Part shown: one piece after another, positions 38,498 through 47,062 of the stretch
Numbering within the stretch: the first letter of the stretch is position 1
Layout: each line of letters starts with the position of its first letter
Source of the DNA: a virus
Length of the DNA stretch: 64,000 nucleotides
IMG/VR virus record: IMGVR_UViG_3300042691_026427
Span: 62,001-126,000 of that record
Strand: one strand, 5' to 3'
Translations under genes and position numbers: made by a program
Notes under the pieces: model-generated
What the model was told of the DNA's origin: nothing
Database searches by the model: none
The model's input: only the letters and a program-made list of their open reading frames with translations

Positions 38498-38587
38498 TTA
38501 GCGTACCCAGTACCAACTAACACCTAGGTTGTTGCTCAATTCATTCCAAGGTGCAGTTGTAAATCCTGAATTTAATATTAGTCTCAT
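38498..38587 (-). CDS. Tiny coupled gene, 29 residues
   Basis: ATG overlaps the TGA of the 1278-residue fibre gene (ATGA), and the frame ends at TAA, giving MRLILNSGFTTAPWNELSNN and nine more residues. It fills the only gap between two fibre genes. The coupling and the non-random, Trp-containing sequence favour a real gene, but the size leaves doubt. No function is known. Confidence 0.45.
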   Translation of the reverse strand: MRLILNSGFTTAPWNELSNNLGVSWYWVR

Positions 38588-41500
38588 AGTGCAGCAATTC
38601 TAGTCTTGAAGTTTGCAAAATCAGTACTAGCAGCTACTAAAGTTTTTAGCTGTGCAATACTTATAGATGCTCCAGTTTGCTGTGTACCATTTGGAAATAC
38701 TACAGTACCTGTAGTGCCAACAGACACAGTCCATGTACCGTTGGCAATTGTAGCAGATTTGTCTTTGACTGGTAGGTACAAGGACCATGCATATCTATTA
38801 GTCGATGTTGTTTCTGCAACATCAATACCCACCATCTGATATCCACCGCTTCTAATATATTCTCTAGTATTGCCTACAATTGTGAACTCTTGATCAAAAC
38901 CAGGAGCACCTGTTGCTCTAATTTTATTTCCCGGTTTTAGATCATAGATAGCTGTTAATAATTCTTTTCCAGGAGTATCAAATGTAAATGTAGAAGTGTT
39001 CCATGCAATAGCAACAGCATCTCTAGGACCATAACCTTCTCCGCCAAAATATTCTAATTTAGAAACTGCGTCATTACCGTTGACTAACATCTGACCTTCA
39101 GAAGATATAGATATTGTGCTGGTTCCTAAATAAATGGTACTAGAACTTACATAGATATCCCTAAATCGGTTAGTAGGGCTTCCTAAATCGTATGCAACAT
39201 CAGTGTCTGGAATAATGTTGCCCGGAACAGTTAAATTACCGGCCGCACCAAATTCCCAAATATTATCTGTTACTGGTCCATTAACTGCTCCTGTTGCTAT
39301 TTGTACAGTGCCGCTACTTGCTGAGAAAGGACTATTAACAATCACCGCTGCTGCGTTGGTAGTCGATGTAGTAGTGTCACCTATCCATTGTAAGGCAGCA
39401 TATCCGCCCGTGCCTTGGGTAAGAACACCCACTGCGGTGCCGGTACTGCCCGCAATAACATCATTACCAGCACCATAAACATCACCAATACGAGTATTGC
39501 CGCCAGGTAATGTCAGTACACCATCTGCACCTAAAACTACGCTGTAACTACCTGCAGTAATTCTATCTTTATTATCTTCAAGAGTAACTGTTCTACCAGC
39601 AAGTTCATCTAAGCCCGCTGTTATTGTTCCAACTGTGGGACTACCTAGCCAGTCTGCCGGAGTAGTCGGTGTGTAAATACTTCCGCCAGTGCCAGTGACT
39701 TCGCTGCCGTTAACTAACAACACACCAGCAGTGTTAATTGCCAGTGTGCTGCCATTCATATTAATGGTTGAACCGTCAATAGTGATCTCATCTAGGTATG
39801 TACCAGGTGCTGGAACTACTACAGGATTTGTGTCTACCCAAGTTCCGTTGTAGGAAACATAAGTTCTGCCGTCTAAATTATTATACCATAATTTACCTTC
39901 TTGACTAGCACTAGGAGCAGTGTCATCAACCGTTACAGGATTTGATGCACCACCCAATACACTTTGTCCACTGCTGTTGACAATGTCGCCGCCTGATGGC
40001 AGTCTCAGTACTCCACGGTCATCAAACTCAAATACGTATTCGTCATTATCCGTATTGGTGCGAATCTCAATGCCGCCTTGGCCGATCAGTTGTATGCGAC
40101 TTGTAGAAGTTCCTTTGTTATAAATCTCTAGTGGCTGGCCACTTGTTTGATTTGGTACACTTGGGATAGTAATATATGCGTTGCTTTCGCCGCCTGGATC
40201 AAGGTACATATTATAGTAACCCCAACCAGTACCGCTTTGAGCCTTTGTTCCCAATGTGTTGTCTGATATCTTAAAATCACCTAGATCTGCGGTACCACCG
40301 CCTATTTCATACTCAACGTCAGCAGCTTCTGTGCTAACTGTGAATGGTATAACTATCCAATCATTGGCTTGAAAGTTGTTGATAGGATTTAGATTACTAC
40401 CAACATAGGCTCTCATCTGATCTCGCATCTTGGCTGCTACTGTTTGAGTTAATCCAGCGCCGCCATTGACTACAATGATCCTATCAATTTCACCGTCATC
40501 CATTTCATCTACTTCATACTGCGGAGGTTGATAGCCTTGCGGAGCAGTCAATACATTGCGTAGTATATCATAGTAGGCTGCGTCAATGACTATTGGCGTG
40601 CCAGGAAATGAGTAAGTTTGATCACCGTTTTCTTCTACTTCATCTATAGTGTAGTTAACACCTCGAGTAATACCTGGCAACACCAATTTGCCTGTAACAG
40701 ATTCACTGATTACAGAATTACCAATAGTAATACTTCCAGGACCTACGTAGATATGTCTAACTCTGTTTGTAGGACTACCAAGATCTTGTAGGTTGTCTGT
40801 GCTAGGAACAAAGTTGTTACTAGCATCAACTGCCCAACTTGCTGATCTCGAACCAGTGATAGGAGTACCGTTAATTGCGATACCGCCATCAATAACACTC
40901 AATGATGTGCCACCTATATAGATAGTGCTTGTACCAACATACAGACTACGCCATTGGCTTGATGTAGAACCTAAATCGTATGTTAGATCAGCTGCTGGTA
41001 GAATATGATTTCCTACATTTAATAAATCAGCACTAGTGCCACCTGATGGAGTTACCCACTCAACTGTATCTACATAAGTAGAAGTAGATGTTACTGCTAA
41101 AATCTGCCCAAATCGACCACGTGATAACGGTAATTTATATCCTTCAAAAGAACTGTCACTATTACCTGGATTTCCGCTTCCTTCTGTATCACTTAGACCA
41201 ATATAAACGCCCTGCTGAGATATACTGAGTAGACCTGAAAATTCTATATCTAAAGTTCTTGTATAGTCAGTAAGCGTATTTGAAATTAATGAAACAATAT
41301 CGCCTTTTAAGTTCAGTGGAGAAAAGGTATTAGTGTCTTTTCGTGAAGTTATAGTCTGAGGTATAACTACATCTTCATCATAGAACGTTCTTAGCCAACT
41401 GTTTCTAGTAACTTCTAGATAATGATCACCGGACGTTAACAAAGTAGTGCTGGTAGATAAACTGGTAACAGTGGAAATTTGTCCTTGTAATCTTAAAGGT

Positions 41501-42420
41501 AAAGAAAGATTTCCCAGTATTAAGACTCCAGTTTGTGTGAGTCTCAATTGCGTATCTCCGGATACTAAAGAAACGCCTGCTGTACCAGTGTTTACCAATG
41601 ACGCTGCTTCAAAATTATTAGCGTTTATCCCAGGTAATTGTAACCATGCAGACGAATTCTGTATCCCGTTATTATTTGTAATGCTAAAAGAAATTTGATC
41701 AGATCTACTAATACTAGCAGCATTGAAAGTAAACCCTCCCAATGGGTCATTGCCGTCTACTAACAATTTTCCAGATAGGGGTTCTATACTGATTCCGATA
41801 CCCTTAATGTATACAGCATCAGACAGATATAATGTGCTCCATCTAAATGATTCTTCTCCTAGGTTAAAGATATCAGCTTGAGCTGGAATTATACTGGTAT
41901 CATTGACTTCTTGGAAAATTCTTGTATTGGTATAATTTCTTATAAGAGTGTCATTCGCTGCTAATTCAGTTTCAGTAACATATTGCGTTAAAAAGTTAGG
42001 AAGATTGATAGATGTAAGATACTGTTGATCATCTAGATAAGTTAATGTTGGGTATTCTGTTAATTTTAAATCTACATAATTTGTAGATGCAAAATTGTAT
42101 GTCGATAAATCGGAAACAAATACAAAGGTAGTGTTTACATAATCTATCTTTGCATAATTTGACAAAGCAACAGTACTACTGGTAATAAATCCATCCGGAT
42201 TTGTACTAGGATAAGGTGTGTAACCTAATAAAGTTAATAGATCTGTATTAGTAAATTCAACAATACCAACCCTGCCATTCCAGCTAGTAACTCCTGCGGC
42301 GACAAAATTACTGACCAAACTGTCAAAATTTGAATTTATTTTACTAAAAGCCGTTCTTAAACTGTCGCCGTCTCCCGAGTTTGCTCCAGAACCTGTGTTT
42401 ATATAATTGATAATAGCCAT
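38584..42420 (-). CDS. Long tail-fibre protein, 1278 residues
   Basis: It begins with INTGSGANSGDGDSLRTAFSKINSNF, an N-terminal motif common in T4-like phage fibre and whisker proteins. Four copies of a roughly 45-residue beta module (YDLGSPTNRFRDIYVSSSTI type, near residues 185, 460, 555 and 1120) are spread along the chain, and the 549-residue fibre has a fifth. Coil-like stretches and Ser/Thr-rich beta segments fill the rest. The last 40 residues (FPNGTQQTGASISIAQLKTL...FKTRIAAL) include a helical end. No chaperone or autoproteolysis motif was recognised. A late-promoter-like motif lies 21 nt upstream. Probable trimeric fibre. Confidence 0.78.
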   Translation of the reverse strand: MAIINYINTGSGANSGDGDSLRTAFSKINSNFDSLVSNFVAAGVTSWNGRVGIVEFTNTDLLTLLGYTPYPSTNPDGFITSSTVALSNYAKIDYVNTTFVFVSDLSTYNFASTNYVDLKLTEYPTLTYLDDQQYLTSINLPNFLTQYVTETELAANDTLIRNYTNTRIFQEVNDTSIIPAQADIFNLGEESFRWSTLYLSDAVYIKGIGISIEPLSGKLLVDGNDPLGGFTFNAASISRSDQISFSITNNNGIQNSSAWLQLPGINANNFEAASLVNTGTAGVSLVSGDTQLRLTQTGVLILGNLSLPLRLQGQISTVTSLSTSTTLLTSGDHYLEVTRNSWLRTFYDEDVVIPQTITSRKDTNTFSPLNLKGDIVSLISNTLTDYTRTLDIEFSGLLSISQQGVYIGLSDTEGSGNPGNSDSSFEGYKLPLSRGRFGQILAVTSTSTYVDTVEWVTPSGGTSADLLNVGNHILPAADLTYDLGSTSSQWRSLYVGTSTIYIGGTSLSVIDGGIAINGTPITGSRSASWAVDASNNFVPSTDNLQDLGSPTNRVRHIYVGPGSITIGNSVISESVTGKLVLPGITRGVNYTIDEVEENGDQTYSFPGTPIVIDAAYYDILRNVLTAPQGYQPPQYEVDEMDDGEIDRIIVVNGGAGLTQTVAAKMRDQMRAYVGSNLNPINNFQANDWIVIPFTVSTEAADVEYEIGGGTADLGDFKISDNTLGTKAQSGTGWGYYNMYLDPGGESNAYITIPSVPNQTSGQPLEIYNKGTSTSRIQLIGQGGIEIRTNTDNDEYVFEFDDRGVLRLPSGGDIVNSSGQSVLGGASNPVTVDDTAPSASQEGKLWYNNLDGRTYVSYNGTWVDTNPVVVPAPGTYLDEITIDGSTINMNGSTLAINTAGVLLVNGSEVTGTGGSIYTPTTPADWLGSPTVGTITAGLDELAGRTVTLEDNKDRITAGSYSVVLGADGVLTLPGGNTRIGDVYGAGNDVIAGSTGTAVGVLTQGTGGYAALQWIGDTTTSTTNAAAVIVNSPFSASSGTVQIATGAVNGPVTDNIWEFGAAGNLTVPGNIIPDTDVAYDLGSPTNRFRDIYVSSSTIYLGTSTISISSEGQMLVNGNDAVSKLEYFGGEGYGPRDAVAIAWNTSTFTFDTPGKELLTAIYDLKPGNKIRATGAPGFDQEFTIVGNTREYIRSGGYQMVGIDVAETTSTNRYAWSLYLPVKDKSATIANGTWTVSVGTTGTVVFPNGTQQTGASISIAQLKTLVAASTDFANFKTRIAAL

Positions 42421-42440
42421 TTGTTTGTCCAGTTATAAGG

Positions 42441-42448
42441 TATTTATT
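42441..42448 (-). promoter_or_regulatory. Late-promoter-like motif of the 1278-residue fibre gene
   Basis: Minus-strand AATAAATA, 21 nt before the ATG at 42420, a normal T4 late spacing. Confidence 0.55.
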
Positions 42449-42508
42449 CAAAATGTCCAGGTTGCTCTTTGTGCAAATTCATGCTACAATATACGAATCT
42501 AAACCAGA

Positions 42509-42516
42509 AATAAATA
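42509..42516 (+). promoter_or_regulatory. Late-promoter-like motif of the HNH gene
   Basis: AATAAATA ends 7 nt before the ATG at 42524; with T4 geometry only about 2 nt of leader remain. No Shine-Dalgarno. Confidence 0.45.
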
Positions 42517-42523
42517 GTTCATC

Positions 42524-43045
42524 ATGGGATCAACATTAGTACTTAACACCGACGGATCACCAGTTTCCATGCTGCCTTTGAGCGTAATTCCTTGGGAAGA
42601 AGCCATTCGTTACATGGTTTTGGACAAGGCTATCGTTCTAGAATGGCACGATGACTGGATTGTCCACTCTGCACATTGGGAAACTCAAGTCCCTGCTGTA
42701 ATCATGCTGAAAGAATACATGAAAAAGAAAGCAGGCGTGCGTTTCAGCAAAAATAACGTATTTTTACGTGACGGGTATCGCTGTGCCTACTGCGAAACAG
42801 ATGTTAGCAAGAAAGAAGCTACGTTGGATCACGTGCTGCCAACCAGCCACGGTGGTAAAACTACCTTTGAAAACACTGTAACTGCCTGCGGTCCATGTAA
42901 TGCTAACAAAGGCAATAACAAGAAGATTGTGCCAAAATTCAAGCCAACAAAGCCCACATACTTTCAGTTGGTGGAAAAGCGCAAGAAAATGCCGTTTGAT
43001 TTACAGCACCACAGTTGGGAACAATACTTAGGTGTTAATCGTTAA
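42524..43045 (+). CDS. HNH endonuclease
   Basis: 173 residues. An N-terminal alpha/beta part (STLVLNTDGSPVSMLPLSVI) precedes a compact HNH nuclease: RDGYRCAYC (C87, C90), LDHVLPTSHGG (H103), then ACGPCNANKG (C122, C125). The four cysteines would hold a structural zinc. The arrangement is that of the widespread bacterial HNH family with an LNxDxxPxS start, rather than an intron-homing enzyme. It is a lone plus-strand gene flanked by a late-promoter-like motif and a strong terminator, so it is an independent unit, possibly mobile. Roles could be DNA packaging, host DNA breakdown or selfish spread; sequence alone does not decide. Confidence 0.85.
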   Translation: MGSTLVLNTDGSPVSMLPLSVIPWEEAIRYMVLDKAIVLEWHDDWIVHSAHWETQVPAVIMLKEYMKKKAGVRFSKNNVFLRDGYRCAYCETDVSKKEATLDHVLPTSHGGKTTFENTVTACGPCNANKGNNKKIVPKFKPTKPTYFQLVEKRKKMPFDLQHHSWEQYLGVNR

Positions 43046-43068
43046 AAAGCCCCGCAAGGGGCTTTTTT
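43044..43068. terminator. Bidirectional rho-independent terminator
   Basis: AAGCCCC / GGGGCTT stem with a short GCAA loop, flanked by A-runs on one side and T-runs on the other. It can serve the HNH gene and the convergent ligase-infA unit. Confidence 0.9.
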
Positions 43069-43130
43069 ATTGGCTGTATTTTAATAGATATCCATAAGGA
43101 TAAACGCATCCTCAATGGAATTTGGCACTT

Positions 43131-43349
43131 TCACTTTGATCTATATACTATACGACATTTTGTTAAGTCGTACGGGCTCATTTCTACCTTAACTCGGTCG
43201 CCTAACAAAATTTGGATTCTATTTTGTCGCATCTTTCCCGAGATGAACCCTAAAACTGCGGAACCTTGTTCCAATCTTACCCTGAACATTGCGTTAGGTA
43301 ATACTTCTTCTATTTTACCCTCTAGACTGATAACGTCTTCTTTTGCCAC
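43131..43349 (-). CDS. infA: Translation initiation factor IF-1
   Basis: 72 residues, full length. It has the OB-fold sequence pattern of bacterial IF-1: [68 protein letters not shown]-1 binds the ribosomal A site during initiation together with IF-2 and IF-3. It is the last gene of a three-gene unit with ligase and an 80-residue protein (2-nt gap), under a sigma-70-type promoter, so early expression is likely. A phage copy could adjust host initiation to phage mRNAs, several of which here lack a Shine-Dalgarno (inference). Leu replaces the usual Pro in the ILPGD position. Confidence 0.93.
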   Translation of the reverse strand: MAKEDVISLEGKIEEVLPNAMFRVRLEQGSAVLGFISGKMRQNRIQILLGDRVKVEMSPYDLTKCRIVYRSK

Positions 43350-43351
43350 GA

Positions 43352-43594
43352 TTAAACACTTTCTCCTTTTAGTCCTTTGATGACCATTTCCTTAGCTCTC
43401 CTATCTAAATCGGCTACTTCAGCCGTGTGTATATTTACTGCCATTTGAGTCATGAAGTCTTTTATAGCAACCTGGCCTCGATCAGTAAAATAACAATACT
43501 CGGGCGATACTTCGCTACGATGATAGTATCGGCTGTCGCGAATCAGCTCGCAGAAGCCCCCGAACATTAAATTTTTAACAGCTTCTTTGTCCAT
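43352..43594 (-). CDS. Small unknown protein between ligase and infA
   Basis: 80 residues from ATG 43594 ([18 protein letters not shown]). A longer open frame exists upstream but lies entirely within the ligase gene, so this start, 1 nt after the ligase stop, is preferred. The sequence is predicted mostly helical, with a [20 protein letters not shown] middle, compatible with a winged-helix or small DNA-binding domain. No firm homologue known. Co-transcribed with ligase and infA. Confidence 0.65.
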   Translation of the reverse strand: MDKEAVKNLMFGGFCELIRDSRYYHRSEVSPEYCYFTDRGQVAIKDFMTQMAVNIHTAEVADLDRRAKEMVIKGLKGESV

Positions 43595-43595
43595 A

Positions 43596-44888
43596 TTATA
43601 GTTTTTCGCCTGCTGTAAAACCTCGGAATCGAAGAGCCCGTGGAAAGCGGAGGCTGTATACGTCTTCACTATCTTGGCTCCGAGTAATTGCATCTGCTCG
43701 CACTTCCAAGACTTGACCAATAACCTCATCGTTAATCTCGGCTCTCTGATCATCTGTCCAGCCAGAGCCAACGTTAACACGGATGAACTTGCCATCGTCC
43801 TCGCCTTCGCAGATAGCCGCGCCCATTTTGCCTTCATTTTTACCCGTTCCTGGCTCAATGCCCACAATAGTCAAACTTACTTCGATGAATGGCTTTTGTT
43901 TAAGCCAAGCCACATGTCGTTTGCAAACATAGGGAGCATCGACATCTTTAATCATAATGCCTTCGAATCCTGAATCGATAGCTTCCTTGTTGTACTGCTT
44001 GAATTGCATTTCGCCCACAGCCGTACCTAGATCAACTTCGATCTGAGGAATAATATCGATACTGCCAATTTTCTTAAAAATTTCAGTCATGCCTTTCAGC
44101 ATATTGGTTCGACGCTTTTGTCCAAGAATGCTTTTGCCTTTTTGGAATTCGCTGAGAGGAATGATGTCAAACAACATTAACACAGCATCGCTAGCTTCTA
44201 CATTGTCTTTTCGGTGTACCTGCTTCATCAGTGCTTGGAAGCTGGTGCTGACAATTTCACCGTCCAGCATAACACTGCGTCCAATTAGATCAATGTTTGC
44301 TTCAATAGCTTTGGTAATATGGCTGAAGTTTTCCAAAACTTTGCCGTTGCGACTGTATTGTGTAACAGTTCTTGTCTGCATGTCTACCAATGTAAGAACA
44401 CGAACTCCATCTAACTTAGGTTCAATAAGTTTCTTACCTGATACCTTGCTTTCGTGATTAGCACCATCGTGAGCCAACATGCATTCAAATACAGGTACAG
44501 CATTTTTCTTGATCTTGTTGATTGTCTTTTCGCTAACGCCGCAACGAAGATCCTTAATAAGGATACGACGATACCAATCATTCCATTGTTTTTGTTTACT
44601 TGCGCCCAAAGCTAGTTCAATAGCATCACGTGCGGCGTCGCCTGTAAGTTGTCGGGTACTTAACAAGTGGCAAAGCTCTTTGAATGCCGCCCAAGGTAGA
44701 CCCTGCCCATCTGGTCCGCTGTGGCTAGGGACCTTTTTAACACCGAATGTGATAAACGGGCTAAGTGCAAGTCGGAAGCCTTCGAACAATTCTGCATTGT
44801 CTTGCTCTGCTTCGATAATTGCTTCTTTGTTGAGACGACTGGGATGTTCTTCCAGACTGCGGATAACTGCATCGCAAGGAGTTGTCAT
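43596..44888 (-). CDS. ATP-dependent DNA ligase (T4 gp30-like)
   Basis: 430 residues. An N-terminal helical DNA-binding-type region (1-140) precedes the nucleotidyltransferase core. Motif I is EPKLDGVRVL with the AMP-accepting Lys at 158, close to Lys159 of T4 ligase. Later elements include VMLDGEIVS (motif III region), FEGIMIKD (motif IV) and VAWLKQKP (motif V), followed by an OB-fold C-terminus (VNVGSGWTDDQRAEI). It seals nicks in phage DNA during replication and recombination. First gene of the unit with the 80-residue protein and infA, behind a consensus sigma-70 promoter, consistent with early expression by host polymerase. Confidence 0.93.
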   Translation of the reverse strand: MTTPCDAVIRSLEEHPSRLNKEAIIEAEQDNAELFEGFRLALSPFITFGVKKVPSHSGPDGQGLPWAAFKELCHLLSTRQLTGDAARDAIELALGASKQKQWNDWYRRILIKDLRCGVSEKTINKIKKNAVPVFECMLAHDGANHESKVSGKKLIEPKLDGVRVLTLVDMQTRTVTQYSRNGKVLENFSHITKAIEANIDLIGRSVMLDGEIVSTSFQALMKQVHRKDNVEASDAVLMLFDIIPLSEFQKGKSILGQKRRTNMLKGMTEIFKKIGSIDIIPQIEVDLGTAVGEMQFKQYNKEAIDSGFEGIMIKDVDAPYVCKRHVAWLKQKPFIEVSLTIVGIEPGTGKNEGKMGAAICEGEDDGKFIRVNVGSGWTDDQRAEINDEVIGQVLEVRADAITRSQDSEDVYSLRFPRALRFRGFTAGEKL

Positions 44889-44919
44889 GTGTGTTTCATT
44901 AGTGTGTTACTATAAGACA

Positions 44920-44948
44920 ATTATACAACATTTTGAGCAGTTTGTCAA
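44920..44948 (-). promoter_or_regulatory. Consensus sigma-70 promoter of the ligase unit
   Basis: On the minus strand, TTGACA (44943-44948), a 17-nt spacer and TATAAT (44920-44925) match both boxes perfectly. It lies between erpA and the ligase ATG, about 30 nt upstream of the start. Confidence 0.92.
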
Positions 44949-44951
44949 GCA

Positions 44952-45278
44952 TTATTTTACCGAAAAACTACTGCCGCAGCCACAGCTAGATTCAGCATTT
45001 GGATTTAGTATGTTAAAACTAGCACCTAAGAGGTCTTCTTTATAGTCTATTACCGCACCGGTCATATATTGCATACTCATTGCATCAACTAACAGAGTAA
45101 CACCATCTTTTTCCACAACAAAGTCATCCTCATTTTGTTGTTCGTCAAAGGTAAATCCATATTGAAATCCACTGCATCCACCGCCCTGCACAAATGATCT
45201 CAATTTCAAATTGGGATTATTTTCTTCAGCTAATAGACTGGTAATTTTATCAATTGCGTTGTCAGTTACTTGTATCAT
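44952..45278 (-). CDS. erpA: A-type Fe-S carrier, ErpA-like
   Basis: 108 residues, full length. It carries the three carrier cysteines C35, C99 and C101 in [15 protein letters not shown] and [16 protein letters not shown], a pattern that fits ErpA better than IscA. ErpA receives Fe-S clusters from the scaffold and delivers them, mainly [4Fe-4S], to target enzymes. Its ATG overlaps the iscA stop by 4 nt, so the iscU-iscA-erpA order is a translationally coupled run. Overall similarity is to proteobacterial ErpA, suggesting capture from a host. Eight radical SAM enzymes upstream need exactly such clusters. Confidence 0.92.
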   Translation of the reverse strand: MIQVTDNAIDKITSLLAEENNPNLKLRSFVQGGGCSGFQYGFTFDEQQNEDDFVVEKDGVTLLVDAMSMQYMTGAVIDYKEDLLGASFNILNPNAESSCGCGSSFSVK

Positions 45279-45595
45279 ATTCTAAAACTTTCACCGCATC
45301 CGCAGCGGTCGCGTTCATTTGGATTTTTAAAATCAAATCCTTCGTTAAGTCCATTCCGAACCCAATCAATTTCAACACCTTGAATATATGCACAGCTTTT
45401 AGGATCAACATATAGTTGGCAACCATACGACTCAAAGCATCGATCTTCCGGGTTTGGTTGATCCACATATTCTAACACATAGGCCAGTCCAGAACATCCA
45501 GTAGTTTTAACGCCTACTCGTAATCCTATACCTTTACCTCTTTTGGATAAGGTTGCTTTGACTTTTTTAGCAGCCTGTTCAGTTAGTGATATCAT
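45275..45595 (-). CDS. iscA: A-type Fe-S carrier, IscA-like
   Basis: 106 residues from [11 protein letters not shown] at 45595; a start 13 codons upstream is possible but would extend the overlap with iscU from 17 to 56 nt and add a non-family extension. Cysteines C34 (TTGCSGLAY), C98 and C100 ([10 protein letters not shown]) are the metal/cluster ligands. Two extra cysteines (C53, C59) are not typical. IscA helps pass iron or clusters from IscU to apo-proteins. Placement between iscU and erpA supports a complete carrier relay. Confidence 0.92.
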   Translation of the reverse strand: MISLTEQAAKKVKATLSKRGKGIGLRVGVKTTGCSGLAYVLEYVDQPNPEDRCFESYGCQLYVDPKSCAYIQGVEIDWVRNGLNEGFDFKNPNERDRCGCGESFRI

Positions 45596-45962
45596 GTTTG
45601 TTTTTGTAATCAGCCACGGCTGCTTTGATAGCATCTTCTGCTAAAATGCTACAATGTATCTTAACTGGGGGTAGTGCTAGTTCTTCAGCAATCTCACTGT
45701 TCTTGATAGTGCCTGCTTGATCAAGTGTCATGCCTTTGACCATTTCTGTTATAAGACTGCTGCTGGCGATAGCACTGCCGCAGCCATAAGTTTTGAAGCG
45801 AGCATCAGTAATAATACCATCCTCAACTTTGATCTGTAGTTTCATTACATCACCGCAGGCAGGTGCGCCAACCATGCCAGTTCCTACTGTGTCGTCAATA
45901 TCAAATTTACCTACATTGCGAGGATTTTCATAGTGATCAATTACGGCGGCCGAATAAGACAT
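45579..45962 (-). CDS. iscU: Fe-S cluster scaffold IscU
   Basis: 127 residues. All scaffold ligands are present: C36 (with D38 in [10 protein letters not shown]), C61 in [11 protein letters not shown], and C104 with H103 in [16 protein letters not shown]. The LPPVK motif bound by HscA is intact at residues 97-101. IscU assembles [2Fe-2S] clusters with sulfur from IscS. No iscS, hscA/B or ferredoxin gene lies in the window, so the protein must work with the host's desulfurase and chaperones. The sequence is very close to proteobacterial IscU. A GAGG Shine-Dalgarno precedes ATG 45962. The frame of the disrupted homing endonuclease runs 26 nt into its 5' end. Confidence 0.95.
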   Translation of the reverse strand: MSYSAAVIDHYENPRNVGKFDIDDTVGTGMVGAPACGDVMKLQIKVEDGIITDARFKTYGCGSAIASSSLITEMVKGMTLDQAGTIKNSEIAEELALPPVKIHCSILAEDAIKAAVADYKNKHDITN

Positions 45963-46591
45963 ATAATTCCTCTAATTTAATGGAACATTTTGTTCCTTTA
46001 CTAACATTTACATTATACGGAATAAATTCCAAATTGTAAATACTTCCGATGACTTTAGGAGGAACTTTATTTTTAAATCCCTCTGTTATACTATACTTAT
46101 GATCTAAGTGGTAACCAAATCTACTTCTTTTTTCATGATACCCTAGCTGTGTTAAATCATTTTTGCTAGTCCAATAATAAACTTTCCTGCGGTATTTTTT
46201 AAATTCAATATATTCAGGATCGTCTGGTTTCCAAAAAAATACCTTTATCTATCTTAGTTTGAATCATTTTTTTAATAGACTCAGGTTTTACTTCTCTACC
46301 CGTTAATGCTATTGAACGTTTTCTATTAGATTCTTCTGTTTGACTTTTGCCAGCCATACCTTTTCTATTTAAATTAGCTAAACTATTTGTATTAGTTTGT
46401 CTTACACCAAACATAGGATTGTTTTCTCCTTGTTTAGCAAGGCTAGCTTTTTGTTTCCATGTTTCTGAACGATTATTTGCGGACCATCTTCTTGAACAAA
46501 TAGGACCACAAAATCGTCTTGCTTGTTCTTTTTTGCCAGTCTTTAGTAATATAAATTTATTGTTACAATGTTCGCAAATTTTTTCTAACAT
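45937..46591 (-). pseudogene. NUMOD3/HNH-type homing endonuclease, frameshifted
   Basis: The first fragment (46591 to 46214, 125 residues) has a Cys zinc-finger-like N-terminus (CEHCNN, RRFCGPICSRRW) and a NUMOD3-type DNA-binding segment (GENNPMFGVRQ, then KGMAGKSQTEESNRKRSIAL). It stops shortly after a run of seven T. In the +1 frame the protein continues sensibly (WKPDDPEYIEFKKYRRKVYY, GYHLDHKYSITEGF, IGSIYNLEFIPYNVNVSKG) to a stop at 45937-45939, an HNH-like C-terminus typical of phage homing enzymes. Removing one T would restore a protein of about 218 residues. It is either a real disruption or a homopolymer sequencing error. Confidence 0.8.
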
Positions 46592-46615
46592 AATAGAAAC
46601 CTCGTTGTGTTCTAT

Positions 46616-46623
46616 TATTTAGT
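46616..46623 (-). promoter_or_regulatory. Weak late-promoter-like motif before the homing endonuclease
   Basis: Minus-strand ACTAAATA with the TAAATA core, 24 nt before ATG 46591. T4 homing endonuclease genes often have their own late promoters. Confidence 0.35.
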
Positions 46624-46651
46624 CTGTTACGAAAATATGCCATATAGTTGA

Positions 46652-47062
46652 TTATGTCAGGTCAGCAATCATAAACTCTTCATCGAAATATTGACGAACA
46701 TCTGGAACCATTCCTTGACTTGTGTCAAATTGCCATTGCCCAATGACTTCTAGTATTTGATTGTAAATTGTCGAGTTGTCTGTGTATCTTACAAAATATG
46801 GATCATTGCCGTATAACAGATCAGCATCGTCCAAATAGTCAATAGGATCGCCACCAAAGTATTCCGATAACCAACGAGCGTAGCATATGCCTACCATGTA
46901 GCTTTTTGCAGGATAGATCCATCCGATATCTTTTTCAGTAAAATATCTTACAGCATTATTTGTTATGTCATCAGACAGCACAATTTCTTTGGTATTGAGA
47001 TCGTCATCAAACACTTGATTGATCCGATGATAAACTTCTTGTCGTATTTTCCATTCTTTCAT
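46652..47062 (-). CDS. Unknown protein at the end of the radical SAM operon
   Basis: 136 residues, acidic and aromatic-rich (DIGWIYPAKSYMVGICYARWLSEYFGG, DADLLYGNDPYFVRY). No metal motif or known domain was recognised. It overlaps the 3' end of the radical SAM gene at 47007-47972 by 56 nt, an unusually long overlap, so the true start may lie slightly downstream. It is the last gene of the operon. Its position suggests a partner or substrate-binding adaptor for the neighbouring enzymes, but nothing in the sequence proves this. Confidence 0.6.
   Translation of the reverse strand: MKEWKIRQEVYHRINQVFDDDLNTKEIVLSDDITNNAVRYFTEKDIGWIYPAKSYMVGICYARWLSEYFGGDPIDYLDDADLLYGNDPYFVRYTDNSTIYNQILEVIGQWQFDTSQGMVPDVRQYFDEEFMIADLT

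Noticed and set aside
43595-43867. Upstream extension of the 80-residue protein
   Set aside because: Lies wholly inside the ligase gene in another frame; the ATG at 43594 follows the ligase stop directly.
44479-45045. Plus-strand frame of 188 codons across the ligase start and erpA
   Set aside because: Antisense to two well-supported genes and to the sigma-70 promoter.
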